DNA from: Dokdonella sp.
GTDB taxonomy: Bacteria > Pseudomonadota > Gammaproteobacteria > Xanthomonadales > Rhodanobacteraceae
Assembly (NCBI GenBank): GCA_024707225.1
Contig: JANQAE010000001.1
Span: 62,001 to 126,000 of the forward strand
Direction of reading: 5' to 3'
DNA length: 64,000 nt
Below, in pieces: positions 7,240-18,500 of this stretch. The translations under genes were made by a program, and so were the position numbers. Position 1 is the first letter of the stretch. Every line of letters starts with the position of its first letter. Below the pieces are notes generated by a model. That model did not search any database. It had not been told where the DNA came from and saw only the letters and a program-made list of their open reading frames with translations.

Positions 7240-7559
7240 CGCGTGAGTTCCTTCAGTCGTGCGCGAGCGGTCTCGAGTGCGGCCGCGGGCGTCTTCTCGG
7301 TCTTCTTGATGATGGCGTGCAGAATGACGATGCGGCGCCCCGCGACGGTGCAGTAGAAGGCGCGGCCGATTCCTTCGCGCCCCTTCGCGCGAACCTCGAA
7401 CAGGCCGGCGCCCATGGCGCGTGTGTGCGGCATGCCGATGTCAGGGCCGTGGTCCAGCATCATTTGGGCGATGTGGAGAAAGTCGGCTCGGATGCCAGGA
7501 GGCCAGTCCGCCACGATCTTGGCCACCTTGGCGTTGTAGTAGGTCAGTCGCCATGCCAT
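7236..7559 (-). CDS. RelE/HigB-type toxin (phage Gp49-like family)
   Basis: A 107-residue protein with the Gp49-like layout: a first helix with a FLHIAQMMLDHG segment, then MPHTRAMGAGLFEVRAKGREGIGRAFYCTVAGRRIVILHAIIKK. The Arg-rich strands and the basic C-terminal helix match RelE-superfamily mRNA-cleaving toxins. It is first in a two-gene operon with the XRE antitoxin and lies 16 bp after the integrase stop. It probably stabilises the element in the host or acts in phage defence. Confidence 0.85.
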   Translation of the reverse strand: MAWRLTYYNAKVAKIVADWPPGIRADFLHIAQMMLDHGPDIGMPHTRAMGAGLFEVRAKGREGIGRAFYCTVAGRRIVILHAIIKKTEKTPAAALETARARLKELTR

Positions 7560-7575
7560 GAATATATCATCCTTG

Positions 7576-8916
7576 TTATTTCTTCGCGCGGCGCTTGATC
7601 GGTGTCACGCTGGCGGTCGATCCAGTGGCGACACGGTGCAGCGCCTCCAGAGCGGCACGCTTCTCCATCAGGTAGTCGTGGCGGTCGTAGTGACGGGCCT
7701 GGATGCCGCCCAGTCCGTGCGACTGCAGTTGCGCGCGAACATCAAGGCTGACGCCAGCGGCGGCAAGGCGAGTTTCGACCGTGCGGCGCAAGTCGCCGAC
7801 CGTGAACGGTCCTTTCTCCAGCTCACCGGCCTCCATCATCGCTTCGACGATCGACCGTAGCCGGTGCTGCACCGTGGCGTAGACCGCGCCGGACGCGCCG
7901 CCGGTCACCGTGAAAAGGAACGGGCCCATGGAGCCGCCCTGCATCGCCTGCAGCGCTGCCTGCGCTTCGGGAAGAAGCGGCACGTCGTGCAGGCGCGGTA
8001 GACGCCGTCGGCCCTTGCCGTCGCGTAGGCGCACGGTATGTGCGTCCTGATCGATGTCTTCGGTCGTGAGTCGGGCGAGCTGCTCGACGCGCTGGCCGCC
8101 GGTCAGCAGATGGAAGCGGAGAAGGGCGCCGTCTGGATCGGGCAGCACCCGAATGCGCTTCCAGTATCCGCGCAGTTCCGCCACGGATAGTGCGCGTTCG
8201 CGTGCTTCGGCGGCTCCCTCGATCGGCGCCAGGTCGCGGGCAGGGTTGTGAGCGATCTTCAGGTCGCGCAGGGCTGGCAGAGCGCGGGCGTTCTGCCGGG
8301 CCCGCACCGCTGCGGCATAGGCGGCACGCAGGTAAGCGCGGAGCTTGGCGGCTTCGCGCAGCTTGTCCTGCTCGGCCAGGCGCGCTACGACAGCCAGGAG
8401 GTCGTCGTCGCTCACATCGGAGGCTGGTGTCGTCCAGAGCTTCGGCCAAGCTGTCTCGACGTGCAGGCGCAGGCATCGCTCCACACTGCGCGCGCTGCTC
8501 TTGCCGGCGCGACGCAGCTCGGCGACGTAGGCATCCAGCAGCGCACCCAAGGTGGCGCGCGCGCGAGCCGCCTCCGCTGCCTCCGCGGCACTGGCGTTCA
8601 GGCGTTCGCGCTCCGCTTCCCGCTGCTCGGTCAGCAGGGCGTGGCGCAGGTCGCGTTCGCCGTTCTGGTAGCGCCGGGAGAGCTCAGCCGCGCGCGTTCT
8701 CGCTTCTGCGAGCGAAAGGCCGATTCCAAGCGGCAGGCGCACCCGTTCGCCACCCGGGCCCGCGTAGCGGTAGTAGAAGGCGAGTTCGCCGTTGGCGAGC
8801 TTTCTGGCCTGCAGCCGGCCGGAGCCTCGCGATGCCGGATCGGCCGCCCATTCGCCGGCCTTCATCGATGCGATGCCACGCGCGGTCAGAATCCCCTGTT
8901 TTGTCCCCGCGGCCAT
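7576..8916 (-). CDS. int: Tyrosine recombinase integrase of the element
   Basis: A 446-residue protein. The N-terminal domain (about 1-95) has the DUF4102-type pattern, with SGRLQARKLANGELAFYYRY and LPLGIGLSLAEARTRAAEL. A core-binding domain with helices follows (about 120-220). The catalytic domain has an Arg in LLTGGQRVEQLARL, an Arg in GDLRRTVETRL, a His in QLQSHGLGG and the Tyr nucleophile in ARHYDRHDYL. The tail is basic. It is adjacent to attR and should join the element to the tRNA-Phe 3' end. The reading direction is away from attR. Confidence 0.95.
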   Translation of the reverse strand: MAAGTKQGILTARGIASMKAGEWAADPASRGSGRLQARKLANGELAFYYRYAGPGGERVRLPLGIGLSLAEARTRAAELSRRYQNGERDLRHALLTEQREAERERLNASAAEAAEAARARATLGALLDAYVAELRRAGKSSARSVERCLRLHVETAWPKLWTTPASDVSDDDLLAVVARLAEQDKLREAAKLRAYLRAAYAAAVRARQNARALPALRDLKIAHNPARDLAPIEGAAEARERALSVAELRGYWKRIRVLPDPDGALLRFHLLTGGQRVEQLARLTTEDIDQDAHTVRLRDGKGRRRLPRLHDVPLLPEAQAALQAMQGGSMGPFLFTVTGGASGAVYATVQHRLRSIVEAMMEAGELEKGPFTVGDLRRTVETRLAAAGVSLDVRAQLQSHGLGGIQARHYDRHDYLMEKRAALEALHRVATGSTASVTPIKRRAKK

Positions 8917-9053
8917 TCTGGTGCCCGTTCGGTGCCCGTTTGTTGGCGGGCTTGCACGGACAAGGGTGGATCAGTTCGAACAGATAAACAAGGGATTACA
9001 AGGAAGTTCGCCCTCGACATGAACCTCTGCGGACATGAGCGATCAGTTCTTCG

Positions 9054-9106
9054 GGGATTGAAAATCCCCGTGTCGGCGGTTCGATTCCGTCCCCGGCCAC
9101 CATTTC
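9054..9106 (+). repeat. attR: 53-bp direct repeat, right copy (tRNA-Phe fragment)
   Basis: This is an exact copy of positions 1-53. The bases before it do not form a tRNA 5' half, so it is a duplicated fragment left by integration and not a second tRNA gene. The integrase start codon is 138 bp to the left, and that 8917-9053 gap probably holds the integrase arm sites. Confidence 0.9.
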
Positions 9107-9352
9107 TTGTTCGGATTCTCTCGCCGTGCCTTCGCCGGCAGCCGCGAACCGAACGCTTCCGATCCCGCAGCATCCGCGTCGCTTGATGTGGGCGCGCGCT
9201 CGTGCGTGTACCGATCGATGGCGCAGCGGCGATCGCGCGGGCCGCTCGCTCGAGTTCGAGCCGAGCCACGCGTCGTCTCGCGCTCGCCCGGTCGTTGTCC
9301 TCGAGCGGGCCGGCATCGTCGCATCGTTTCCCACCGCCGCGCGCCACGTTCG

Positions 9353-9423
9353 CGCCGGAATCGATTCGGGCACGCGATCGATTCCGGCGATCGTCCGCCC
9401 GATCGGCGCACCGTTCGGGCGGA
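9353..9423. terminator. Two hairpins downstream of the metalloprotease gene
   Basis: A perfect 13-bp inverted repeat (9353-9365 with 9377-9389) and a perfect 10-bp one (9392-9401 with 9414-9423) lie between attR and the protease stop at 9442. Neither has a T-tract, so they may be Rho-assisted terminators or only structured RNA. The rest of 9107-9441 shows no gene that I can support. Confidence 0.45.
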
Positions 9424-9441
9424 CTTCGCGTCCGCGTCCCG

Positions 9442-11613
9442 TCACTTCTTCCGTGCGTCGACCGCGTCGAGCTTCTGCTCGGCGCCGCGGATCACCGACG
9501 GCAGCACTTCGCGCTGCTTCATCGTCGCGACCGAGGTCAGCAGCACCGCGCGCGCCTTCGTCGCGTCGCCGGCATCGACCAGCGCCGCAGCGACGCGGTC
9601 GAGCGTGTCGAAGTACGCGATGTGGCCGAGCGTGTCGGCGGCCTCCGGTGCCGATCGCAGCAGCGGCGCGATCTGCTCGGCGGCGGCCTCCGGCGCCGCG
9701 CGATCGCAGCGGATCGCCAGACCGCGTCCATCCTCCGCCGCGACCAGGCGCTTGCGGTCGCGCAGCTTCGGCGTCGCGAGCGCGACGGCGGCATGCATCG
9801 CGGCGGCGTGGTCGGGACAGCGCTGCACCAGCTCCTCGAGCGTGGCCGCGGCACGCGCCAGACCGGGCGTCGCGCCGAACACCAGCGCGCGGCCGACGTC
9901 CTCGCTGAAGTAGTCGAGCGCGAGCCGGTCCTCCTCGAACGATCGCGACGGCGCGACGTAGATGCGCAGCACGTTCGAGACGACGTTGTAGAGCCCGACG
10001 TCGAGCACGGCCTGGATCTGATAGAAGCCGGGCTGGTCGATCAGCCAGCCGGACGCGCAGGCGCTGACCATCTGCGTGCCGTAGATCGAGGCGCCGGGTG
10101 CCAGCGTCTCCTGCCGTTCCTCCATGCACAGCGTCGCCATCGGGCGCCACTGCACGGTCTGCGAACCCTCGCGCCGGATGAAGACAGTCAGATGGTGGCC
10201 GTCGATCAGCGCGTCGGCGTCGTAAGCGGCCGGCGCTTCGGAGACGTTGGTCAGCTTGAACTCCAGCGTGACCGGTTCGAGGAACCGATAGACGTTCAAC
10301 TCGCGATTCGGACGGATGTCCAGGCGCCAACCCGGCTGCAGGCCGATCAGTTCGGGCGCGACGAAGCCGTGATCGACGAACCAGCGGTTGTTGCCCATCT
10401 GCACGAAGCGCCGCGGTGCGTGGCGCATGAACAGCAGCTCGTCATCGCTGAAGCGGAAGCGGAAGTCCGAGAAGAACGCTTGCTGCCCGCCCGAGACCAG
10501 CGACGGATAATTCATGAAGCTGCGCGCTTCCGGCTCGTTCTGCAGCGGGATCCACGGATCGCCGGGCGCGCCCTGACCGGTGCCGACCGCCTTCTGGAAC
10601 GAGTGGGCCAGGTTGAAGGTATGGCCGATCTCGTGCGTCATGATGAAGAACAGCATGCGCTGCCGCCACGCTTTCGGAGCGGGATCGCCGGCCGGCGCGT
10701 CGAACAGGAAGCTCTCCGAGAACATCGCCGCGCCGCGGCGCTGGTTGGCGCCCATGTCGTCGAACATCAGGCCGCCGACGTTGCGGCCCAGATCGTGCCG
10801 CGCCGCATAGAGCATCCACATGGCCCATTGCGGCCGGTTCGCGTAGAGCGACCAGTAGGTCGCCATCGCATCGTGCAGCTCGGCAGTGGACCAGGTGCCG
10901 TTGACGCCGGCGGCCGAGAGCGGAATCACCTGGCTGTTCGGCGACATCGTCGTCGCGAATCCGGCGCGCTGATAGATCGTCGCCAGCGACAGCGTTTCGG
11001 TCGGCAGGTTGGCCGGCCGATTCGGATGCGCATGGGTGTGGTAGGTCAGCGCCGGCTCGCCGGTGTTCTCGACGTGGTCGACCTCGAGATCGACCGGATC
11101 GAAATACGGCGACTCCAATACCAGCGGATAGCGCCGCTCGGGCGCACCGGCGATCGCCAGCGTCAGCGCGAACTCCTGATAGCCCTGCTGGATGTCGGCG
11201 CCGGAGGCCTGAAACACGATGCGGTCGCCCGGCATCATCTGCGCCTCGCCGTCGCGGTAGAAGACCGTCGCGGTGATCGTGCGGACGTGGCGGCCGAGCA
11301 CCTGGTCGGAGGTCACGCGCGCGACGACGTGCGCGGTGGTCCGCGCGATCTGCCGCCAGACCGTGACCGACAGGCAGCGCTGCGGAAAGAAGCGGTCGAC
11401 GTCGACACGCACGGTCACCAGCAGATCGTCCTTCGGGTTGGCCGGCTTGAAGACGTAGCGCCCGCTCAGCAGCAGGTTCCGGGCCGGACCCAGGCCCGAA
11501 CCGGCAGCATCCGGCGCGGCCCCGAAAGGATCGGTATCGGCGCTCTGGCCGATTGACGGGACCTGGTCCTTGGACGGCTGGCCGATCGAAGCGGGGACGG
11601 AGCGGTTCGACAT
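9442..11613 (-). CDS. Metzincin-type zinc metalloprotease, no visible signal peptide
   Basis: A 723-residue protein. Near residue 330 it has HEIGHTFNLAHS, the HExxHxxxxxH zinc site of metzincins. About 40 residues later SFMNYPSL supplies the Met-turn, so the catalytic core looks complete. The region before it is beta-rich and contains the metal-site flank FDDMGANQRRGAAMF. The C-terminal third contains Ig-like strands and then an Ala-rich helical repeat region with DAGDATKARAVLLTS. The N-terminus is polar, with no signal peptide. It follows a 97-residue gene by 47 bp and both probably share a promoter. The substrate is unknown. Confidence 0.8.
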   Translation of the reverse strand: MSNRSVPASIGQPSKDQVPSIGQSADTDPFGAAPDAAGSGLGPARNLLLSGRYVFKPANPKDDLLVTVRVDVDRFFPQRCLSVTVWRQIARTTAHVVARVTSDQVLGRHVRTITATVFYRDGEAQMMPGDRIVFQASGADIQQGYQEFALTLAIAGAPERRYPLVLESPYFDPVDLEVDHVENTGEPALTYHTHAHPNRPANLPTETLSLATIYQRAGFATTMSPNSQVIPLSAAGVNGTWSTAELHDAMATYWSLYANRPQWAMWMLYAARHDLGRNVGGLMFDDMGANQRRGAAMFSESFLFDAPAGDPAPKAWRQRMLFFIMTHEIGHTFNLAHSFQKAVGTGQGAPGDPWIPLQNEPEARSFMNYPSLVSGGQQAFFSDFRFRFSDDELLFMRHAPRRFVQMGNNRWFVDHGFVAPELIGLQPGWRLDIRPNRELNVYRFLEPVTLEFKLTNVSEAPAAYDADALIDGHHLTVFIRREGSQTVQWRPMATLCMEERQETLAPGASIYGTQMVSACASGWLIDQPGFYQIQAVLDVGLYNVVSNVLRIYVAPSRSFEEDRLALDYFSEDVGRALVFGATPGLARAAATLEELVQRCPDHAAAMHAAVALATPKLRDRKRLVAAEDGRGLAIRCDRAAPEAAAEQIAPLLRSAPEAADTLGHIAYFDTLDRVAAALVDAGDATKARAVLLTSVATMKQREVLPSVIRGAEQKLDAVDARKK

Positions 11614-11660
11614 CGCGTGATTCCTTATGGTTGCGGTGAGTGCGTCCCTGGCGTCCGGCG

Positions 11661-11954
11661 TCAGAAATACACCGGGCGCTCGCGCGCAGGTCCGACGACG
11701 AGGCCGGCATCGGTCAGATTGACGGTGACCACCTCGTCACCGGCGCCGATCGTATAGCGGCACACCAACGATCGCGCCGGCACGCTGATCGTCAGCGTCT
11801 GGCCGGGGTCGGCCTGCACGGCCAGCCGGTGCGCCAGACCCAGTTGCAGCGGCGTGCGTGCCTCGACGGCGGCGAGGCTGCGGCCATCGAGGTCGACCCG
11901 CACGGTCTGACCGGTGAAGCCGGCCTGCAGATGCACCTCAAGCGGTTGCGGCAT
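11661..11954 (-). CDS. Small beta-rich protein upstream of the metalloprotease
   Basis: A 97-residue protein starting at an ATG preceded by GGGAGC. It alternates short strands (EVHLQAGFTGQTVRVDLDGR, LQLGLAHRLAVQADPGQTLTISVPA, EVVTVNLTDAGLVV) and has no signal peptide or membrane span. It looks like a compact beta-sandwich. It sits 47 bp upstream of the protease on the same strand, so it may be an inhibitor, chaperone or substrate of the enzyme; these are guesses from position. Family not recognised. Confidence 0.65.
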   Translation of the reverse strand: MPQPLEVHLQAGFTGQTVRVDLDGRSLAAVEARTPLQLGLAHRLAVQADPGQTLTISVPARSLVCRYTIGAGDEVVTVNLTDAGLVVGPARERPVYF

Positions 11955-12513
11955 GCGGTGCTCCCGAGACGCAGGCGAAGCGGAGGCCGGGGTTCATCTT
12001 GCGCTCCTGGCGATGGCGGTCCCTCGCGCCGCATCCGGTCGCGGCGATGGCTCGCCAGTGGTCGGGACGGCGGCCGGCCGCGCCGTTCCGGCGAGGGATT
12101 CGGAAAGTATACGGGCACGGCTTTGCACGTGTCCGGACGCGCTGGCATGGGCCGTGCAAAGACGCCTGTCGTTGGCGGACCGGATGCCTCGTCGCAGTGA
12201 CGAGGCGCCGCACGTCACTCGATGCGGCGAGGACGGCCACGCCGTTTCGATCGCGTGCAGCGTCGTGCGTCCCGGCAGTTACCTCGCGTGGCTGGCTTGT
12301 TCGGCGTCGGCGACGCACGGTATGATTTTGTGAATTAGTAAGCACAAAAATCTGTCACTGTTTTACGTAGTTGCGCTGTTCGTCACAGTTTCTGCCGTCG
12401 AAGGCAAGATGAACGAGGCGTCGACGTGAGGTGACCGGTTCGTCGTACACCGTACTCGAACTGAGGCGCGTGCCGACTTCACCGATCCACAAGGCTCGCT
12501 TTGGGGGGCAGCC
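11955..12513. promoter_or_regulatory. Intergenic region with AT-rich promoter zone before the DUF11 gene
   Basis: No supportable gene lies here. The stretch 12318-12372 is clearly richer in A/T than its surroundings (it includes TTTTGTGAATTAGTAAGC and TGTTTTACG) and is the likely promoter of the giant gene at 12514. TGTGA and GCACA half-sites flank eight bases near 12329, which vaguely resembles a CRP/Clp site, but the spacing is off. GGGGGGCAG before 12514 is the ribosome site. Confidence 0.45.
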
Positions 12514-15500
12514 ATGAAATTTCGTTCACGTGCAGTGCGCGCGGCCGCGGTGGCCGTCGCGAGCTTCGTTCTGGCTGTCTTCGCGGGCGGGGTTCTGGCC
12601 TCCGGCGCGACCAGCCAGGTCGTCATCAACTCCGCCGGCGGCACCGCCGCCAATGGCAGTGACGGCTTGCGACTGACCTGGGGCAGCAACAGCCAGTTCC
12701 AGGCGCGCATCGCCAACCTCGATCAGGTCTACAACACCGGCGCGACGCCGATGTCGGGCAGCCTGTTCAACAGCGTGTATCTGCGCGTCGATCGCGGCAC
12801 CGGCGCGGTGCGCGTCTACAACAATTCCAACAATGCCAACGCCAGTCCGTTCCTGACCTTCACGCAGGTGTCGCAGAGCGCGCAGAGCGGCGCCGGCACG
12901 GCTGCCTCGCCGTGGCAGGTGACGACCGTGCTGCGTCCGTCCAACGCGGCCGATACCGGCATCACGGTCACGATCCTCGACAGCTACATCCGGCCGCAGG
13001 CCTGGTTCACGCGCCGCGTCACGCTGACCGGCCTGCCGGCCAGCGGCGCCGACGTGCGCTTCTACCAGAACATCGACACCTATCTGCAGGGCGGCGACAA
13101 CGGTCCGGGCTTCACGCGCACCTCGCCGAGCAATACGAGCGGCGTGCCCGATTTCGTCGGCGTCACCAAGGGGCGCAGATCGAAGCGCTCTGGCACGAGG
13201 CCTCGTCCGGTACGCCGATCTGGAATCACTACTTCACCGGCAACTATTCGTGGCCGCAGAACCTGATCTGCAACGGCACGAACAACGCCACCTCCTCGTG
13301 CACGAGCGTGTCGGCCGACGCGAATGCCGGCAACCTCAGCAATCTGGTCGACGCCAACGCCGCGACCGACAACGGCATGGCGGCGCAGTGGAACGTGCCG
13401 GCAGGCGCATCGACGTTCACGGCCGAGTACCGCGTCACGTTCGCGCCCAATGCGGTCGACCTGACCAAGCAGTTCAGCCCTGCCGCGATCGCGCCGAACG
13501 GCGTCTCGACGCTGACGTTCGTGCTGACCAACCGCACCACCGGCAGCGTCGCCGGTATCAACTTCCTCGACACGCTGCCGAGCGGCGTGGTCGTCGCGCC
13601 GACGCCGAACATCCGCACCAGCTGCCCGAGCGGCGCCACGCTCGGCACGACCCTGCCGTCCGGCATGAGCGTGACCGCGGCCGCCGGCGGCGGCACGATC
13701 CAGGTCACCGGTGCCAGCATCAATGGTGCGGCATCGTCGAGCACGACGCTGAACTGCCAGGTCGCGGTCGACGTGACCGGCAGCGCGTTCGGCACTTATC
13801 ACAACACCAGCAGCAACATCACCAGCACCAACAACCTGGTCAACCTGGTCGGTGACGAGACCCTCACGATCACCCAGCCGCAGCTGACCGCCGGCAAGAC
13901 CGTGGTCGGCACGCTGACCGCCGGACAGACCGGCGCCGCCGGCGACGCGTACTACCGCATCGGCATCCAGAACAGCGGCGGCCTGCCGACCCATGCGTCG
14001 ATCACGATCGACGAGATCCTGCCGTCCGGCGTCACCGTGGTCGCCGCGTCGAGCAGCGACGGCACGGTCAGCTGTCCGGGCCTGCCCGCATCCGGCACGC
14101 TGACCTGCACCTTCACGCCGACCGCAGCGCTCGCGGCCGGCGCCTCGGCCGCGGTTCGCCTCAACGTGGCGATTCCGGCGTCGGCCTCCGGCTCGCTGAC
14201 CAACCGCGTCGGCGTCGCCGGCGGCGGCGACCCGGACCCTCTGCCGAACTGCGCGAGCTCGACCAGCGAGCAGTGCGCGACGAACACCTCGACCGTCGCC
14301 GTGCAGGCGGACCTGTCGGTGCTCAAGACCGGACCGGCCGGCGTGCTGGCCGGCAACACCGTGAGCTATACGATCGCCGTCGGCAACGCCGGTCCGTCCA
14401 ATGCGCAAGGCGTGAGCCTGGACGACCCGACGCCGTCGGGGCTGACGTTCGTCTCGGCGAGCGCGCCGTGCAGCGGCGGCTTTCCGTGTTCGCTCGGCGC
14501 GATCGCCGCGGGCGCCAGCACGTCGATCACGGTCGTCTACGCAGTGCCGCCGGGTCATCTCGGCGCGCAGATCGTCAACACCGCGAGCGTCGCGGCGACG
14601 ACGGCCGATCCGGACACGAGCAACAACAGCAGCACCGCCACGACCGGCGTCTCGACCAGTGCCGACCTCAGTGTCGTCAAGACCGGTCCGGCCTCGGCGA
14701 CGCCGGGCCAGTCGGTCACCTATGCACTGGCCGTCTCCAACGCCGGTCCGTCGACGGCGCTCGGCGTGATGCTGAGCGACCTGACGCCAGCAGGTCTCAG
14801 CTTCGTCTCGGCGAGCGCGCCGTGCGCCGGCGGTTTTCCGTGCGCGATCGGCGCTCTCGCGCCGGGTGCCAGCATCTCGGTCAACGTGACGTTCGCGATC
14901 CCGGCCAGCCACAGCGGTGCGATCGTCAACACGGCCACGGTCTCGGCAGCGACGGTCGATCCCGATCCGGGCAGCAACAGCTCGAGCGTGACGACGCCGA
15001 TCGCGGCCAGTGCCGATCTGCGTCTGGTCAAGACCGGTCCGGCCTCGGCGACGCCGGGTCAGAACGTCAGCTACACGCTGGCGTTGACCAACAACGGTCC
15101 TTCGAATGCGCAAGCCGTCACGCTGAACGATCCGACGCCCGCCGGTTTGACGTTCGTCTCGGCGACTGCACCGTGCGCGGGCGGCTTCCCGTGCACGATC
15201 GGCACGCTGGCTGCGGGCGCAAACACGACCGTCACGGTGACGTTCGCGGTGCCGGCCGATCACAGCGGCGCGATCGTCAATACCGCGACGGCCTCCTCGT
15301 CGACGACCGATCCCGATCCGGGCAGCAACAGTTCCACCGTCACGACGCCGGTCTCGGCCAGCGCCGATCTGCGTCTGGTCAAGACCGGTCCGGCCTCGGC
15401 GACGCCGGGTCAGAACGTCAGCTACACGCTGAGCCTGACCAACGACGGCCCGTCCGACGCGCAGGGTGTGAGCCTGAACGACCCGACGCCATCGGGCCTG

Positions 15501-18500
15501 ACGTTCGTCTCGGCGAGCGCGCCCTGCGCGAGCGGCTTCCCGTGCACGATCGGCACGCTGGCATCGGGCGCGACGACGACCGTGACCGTGACGTTCGCGG
15601 TGCCGGCCAATCACAGCGGCGCGATCGTCAACACTGCGACCGCGTCCTCGACGACGACCGATCCCGATCCGGGCAGCAACAGTTCGACCGTGACGACACC
15701 GGTCTCGGCGAGTGCCGATCTGCGCCTGGTCAAGACCGGGCCGGCCGCGGCGACATCGGGTGAGAACGTCAGCTACACGCTGAGCGTCAGCAACGACGGT
15801 CCGTCCAACGCCGCGGGCGTGGTCCTCGACGATCCGACGCCGGCCGGTCTGACGTTCGTCTCGGCCACGGCGCCGTGCGTGAGCGGCTTCCCGTGCGCAC
15901 TCGGTACGCTGGCGCCGGGCGCGAGTACGACGGTCACGGTGACGTTTGCGATTCCGGCCAATCACAGCGGCGCGATCGTCAATACCGCGACGGTGTCCGC
16001 GTCGACGGCTGACCCGGATCCGGGCAGCAACAGCTCGACCGTGACGACGCCGGCGCTGGCGAGCGCCGATATCGGGATCGCGAAGATCGTCGACGTCGAC
16101 ACGCCGAACGTCGGCGAGCCGGTCGTGTTCGCGATCACGGCGGCCAACCTCGGCCCGAGTGATGCGACCGGCATCGTGGTGACCGACGCGATGCCGGCCG
16201 GTCTGAGCTTCGTCTCGGCGAATGCGGCGCAGGGCAGCTACGATGCCGCAACCGGTGCGTGGACGGTCGGCGCGCTGACGTCCGGCAGCGATACGACGCT
16301 GACGATCACCGCGACCGTCACGGCGCCCGGCGAGATCGTCAACACCGCGACGCGCACCGCGCCGACCAGACCGATCCGAACCCGGCCAACAACAGCGCGG
16401 TCGCCGCGATCAACGGCCAGCCTTCGGCCGACGTGCAGATCAACAAGACCGTCAGCAATGCGACGCCGAACCTCGGCACGCCGGTGACGTTCACGATCAC
16501 CGCGCATAACGCCGGTCCGAACGACGCAAGCGGCGTCGTCGTGACCGATCTGCTGCCGGCCGGTCTCGGCTTCCAGTCGGCGATGCCGTCGCAGGGCAGC
16601 TACGACCCGTCCAACGGCTACTGGACGATCGGCACGATCGTCGCCGGCTCGACGCAGACGCTGACGATCACCGCGCTGGTGCAGACGACCGGCGTGGTGA
16701 CCAATCTGGCGATCAAGACCGCCCAGCTCGAGCACGACCCGAATCCGGCCAACGATCAGTCCGGTGTCGTCGTCAACGGTCAGGCCGCCGACATCCAGGT
16801 CGTCAAGGTCGTCGACGAGGCGGCACCGACGGTCGGTGACACGGTGACGTTCACGGTGACGGTCAGCAACAACGGACCGAGCGCCGCGACCGGCGTCGTC
16901 GTGAACGACCTGCTGCCGGGCGGCCTGAGTGTCGTCGGAGCAGCGGCCTCGCAGGGCGTCTACGTGCCGACGACCGGCGAATGGACGATCGGCGCCCTCG
17001 GCATCGCAGGTCCGTCGGCGACCGCGACGCTGACGGTCAGCGCGACCGTCGCGCAGGACGGCACCTGGGTCAACACGGCCACGCGCACCGCCAGCGACCA
17101 GACCGATACCAACGCCGGCAACGACAGCGCGAGTGCGACCGTGGTCGCCTCGCCGAACGCGAACCTCTCGATCGTCAAGACCGGGCCCGCGTCGGCGACG
17201 GCCGGCCAGAACGTCATCTATACGCTGGCCGTGACCAATGCCGGTCCCTCGGCCGCGCAGGACGTCGCGATCGACGATCCGACGCCGGCCGGCCTGACGT
17301 TCGTGTCGGCCAGCGCGCCGTGCGCGAGCGGCTTCCCGTGCACGATCGGTACGCTGGCAGCGGGCGCGACGACGACGGTCACGGCGACGTTCGCGGTGCC
17401 GGCCGGTCACGGCGGCTCGATCGTCAATACGGCGACCGTGTCGTCCTCGACGCTGGATCCGGTGCCGGGCGACGACAGCTCGACCGTGACGACGCCGGTC
17501 ACGACCAGCGCCGATCTGCGCCTGGTCAAGACCGGCCCGGCCGCGGCGACGCCGGGCCAGAACGTCACCTATACGCTCGCCGTGACCAACGACGGTCCGT
17601 CCGACGCGCAGGCCGTGGCGTTGAACGACCCGACGCCGGCCGGCCTGACGTTCGTCTCGGCCAGTGCACCGTGCGCGGGCGGCTTCCCGTGCGCGATCGG
17701 TACGCTGGCTGCGGGCGCGAGCACGACGGTGACCGTGACGTTCGCGGTGCCGGCCGGTCACAGCGGATCGATCGTCAACACCGCGACGGTGTCCTCGTCG
17801 ACGACCGATCCGGATCCGGGCAGCAACAGCTCGAGCGTGACGACGCCGGTCGTCGCCAGCGCCGATCTGCGCGTGATCAAGACCGGTCCGGCGTCGGCGA
17901 CGCCGGGGCAGACCGTCGCCTACACGCTCAGCGTGACCAACGACGGTCCGTCCGACGCCCAGGGCGTGTCGTTGAACGATCCGACCCCGGCCGGCCTGAC
18001 GTTCGTCTCGGCGGCCGCACCGTGCGCGAGCGGCTTCCCGTGTGCGCTCGGCACGCTGGCGGCCGGCGCGAGCACGACGGTCACGGTGACGTTCGCGGTG
18101 CCGGCCAGCCACAGCGGTGCGATCGTCAACACCGCGACGGTGTCGGCGTCGACGGCCGATCCGGATCCGGGCAGCAACAGCGCCAGCGTGACGACGCCGG
18201 TCAACGCCAGTGCGGACCTGCGTCTGGTCAAGACCGGCCCGGCCGCGGCGACCGCCGGCGAGAACGTCAGCTACACGCTGACGCTGAGCAACGACGGTCC
18301 GTCCGATGCGCAGGGCGTGTCGCTGGACGATCCGGCACCGGCCGGCCTGACGTTCGTCTCGGCGAGCGCGCCGTGCGCCGGCGGTTTCCCGTGCGCGATC
18401 GGTACGCTGGCCTCCGGTGCGAGCACGGCGGTCACGGTGACGTTCGCGGTGTCGGCCGGCCAGAGCGGGTCGATCGCCAATACGGCGACCGCCGGCTCGG

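Larger units (their letters stand above)
1..9106. mobile_element. Integrated phage-satellite-like element in tRNA-Phe, about 9.05 kb
   Basis: The element is bounded by identical 53-bp copies of the tRNA-Phe 3' end (1-53 and 9054-9106). A tyrosine integrase lies next to the right copy. All genes but one read leftwards: integrase, toxin and antitoxin, two small unknowns, a 202-residue unknown, AlpA, a primase zinc-finger protein, a RepA-like ATPase, a TubC_N-like protein, a zinc-ribbon HTH protein, a major capsid protein and two tiny proteins. One gene near the left end reads rightwards and looks like cargo. No terminase, portal, maturation protease, tail or lysis gene is visible, so it cannot be a complete phage. 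The integrase, AlpA, replication and single structural gene set fits a phage satellite. That class assignment is an inference. Confidence 0.85.

Noticed and set aside
9054-9106. A second tRNA-Phe gene
   Set aside because: Only the 3' part is present and the preceding bases do not form the D-arm or acceptor strand, so it is the att duplicate.
9202-11556. A 784-residue plus-strand open frame
   Set aside because: It is antisense to the metzincin protease, whose zinc site and Met-turn mark the true coding strand.
13080-15965. A 961-residue minus-strand open frame
   Set aside because: Same reason: antisense of the DUF11 repeats, with composition typical of a shadow frame and no ribosome site.
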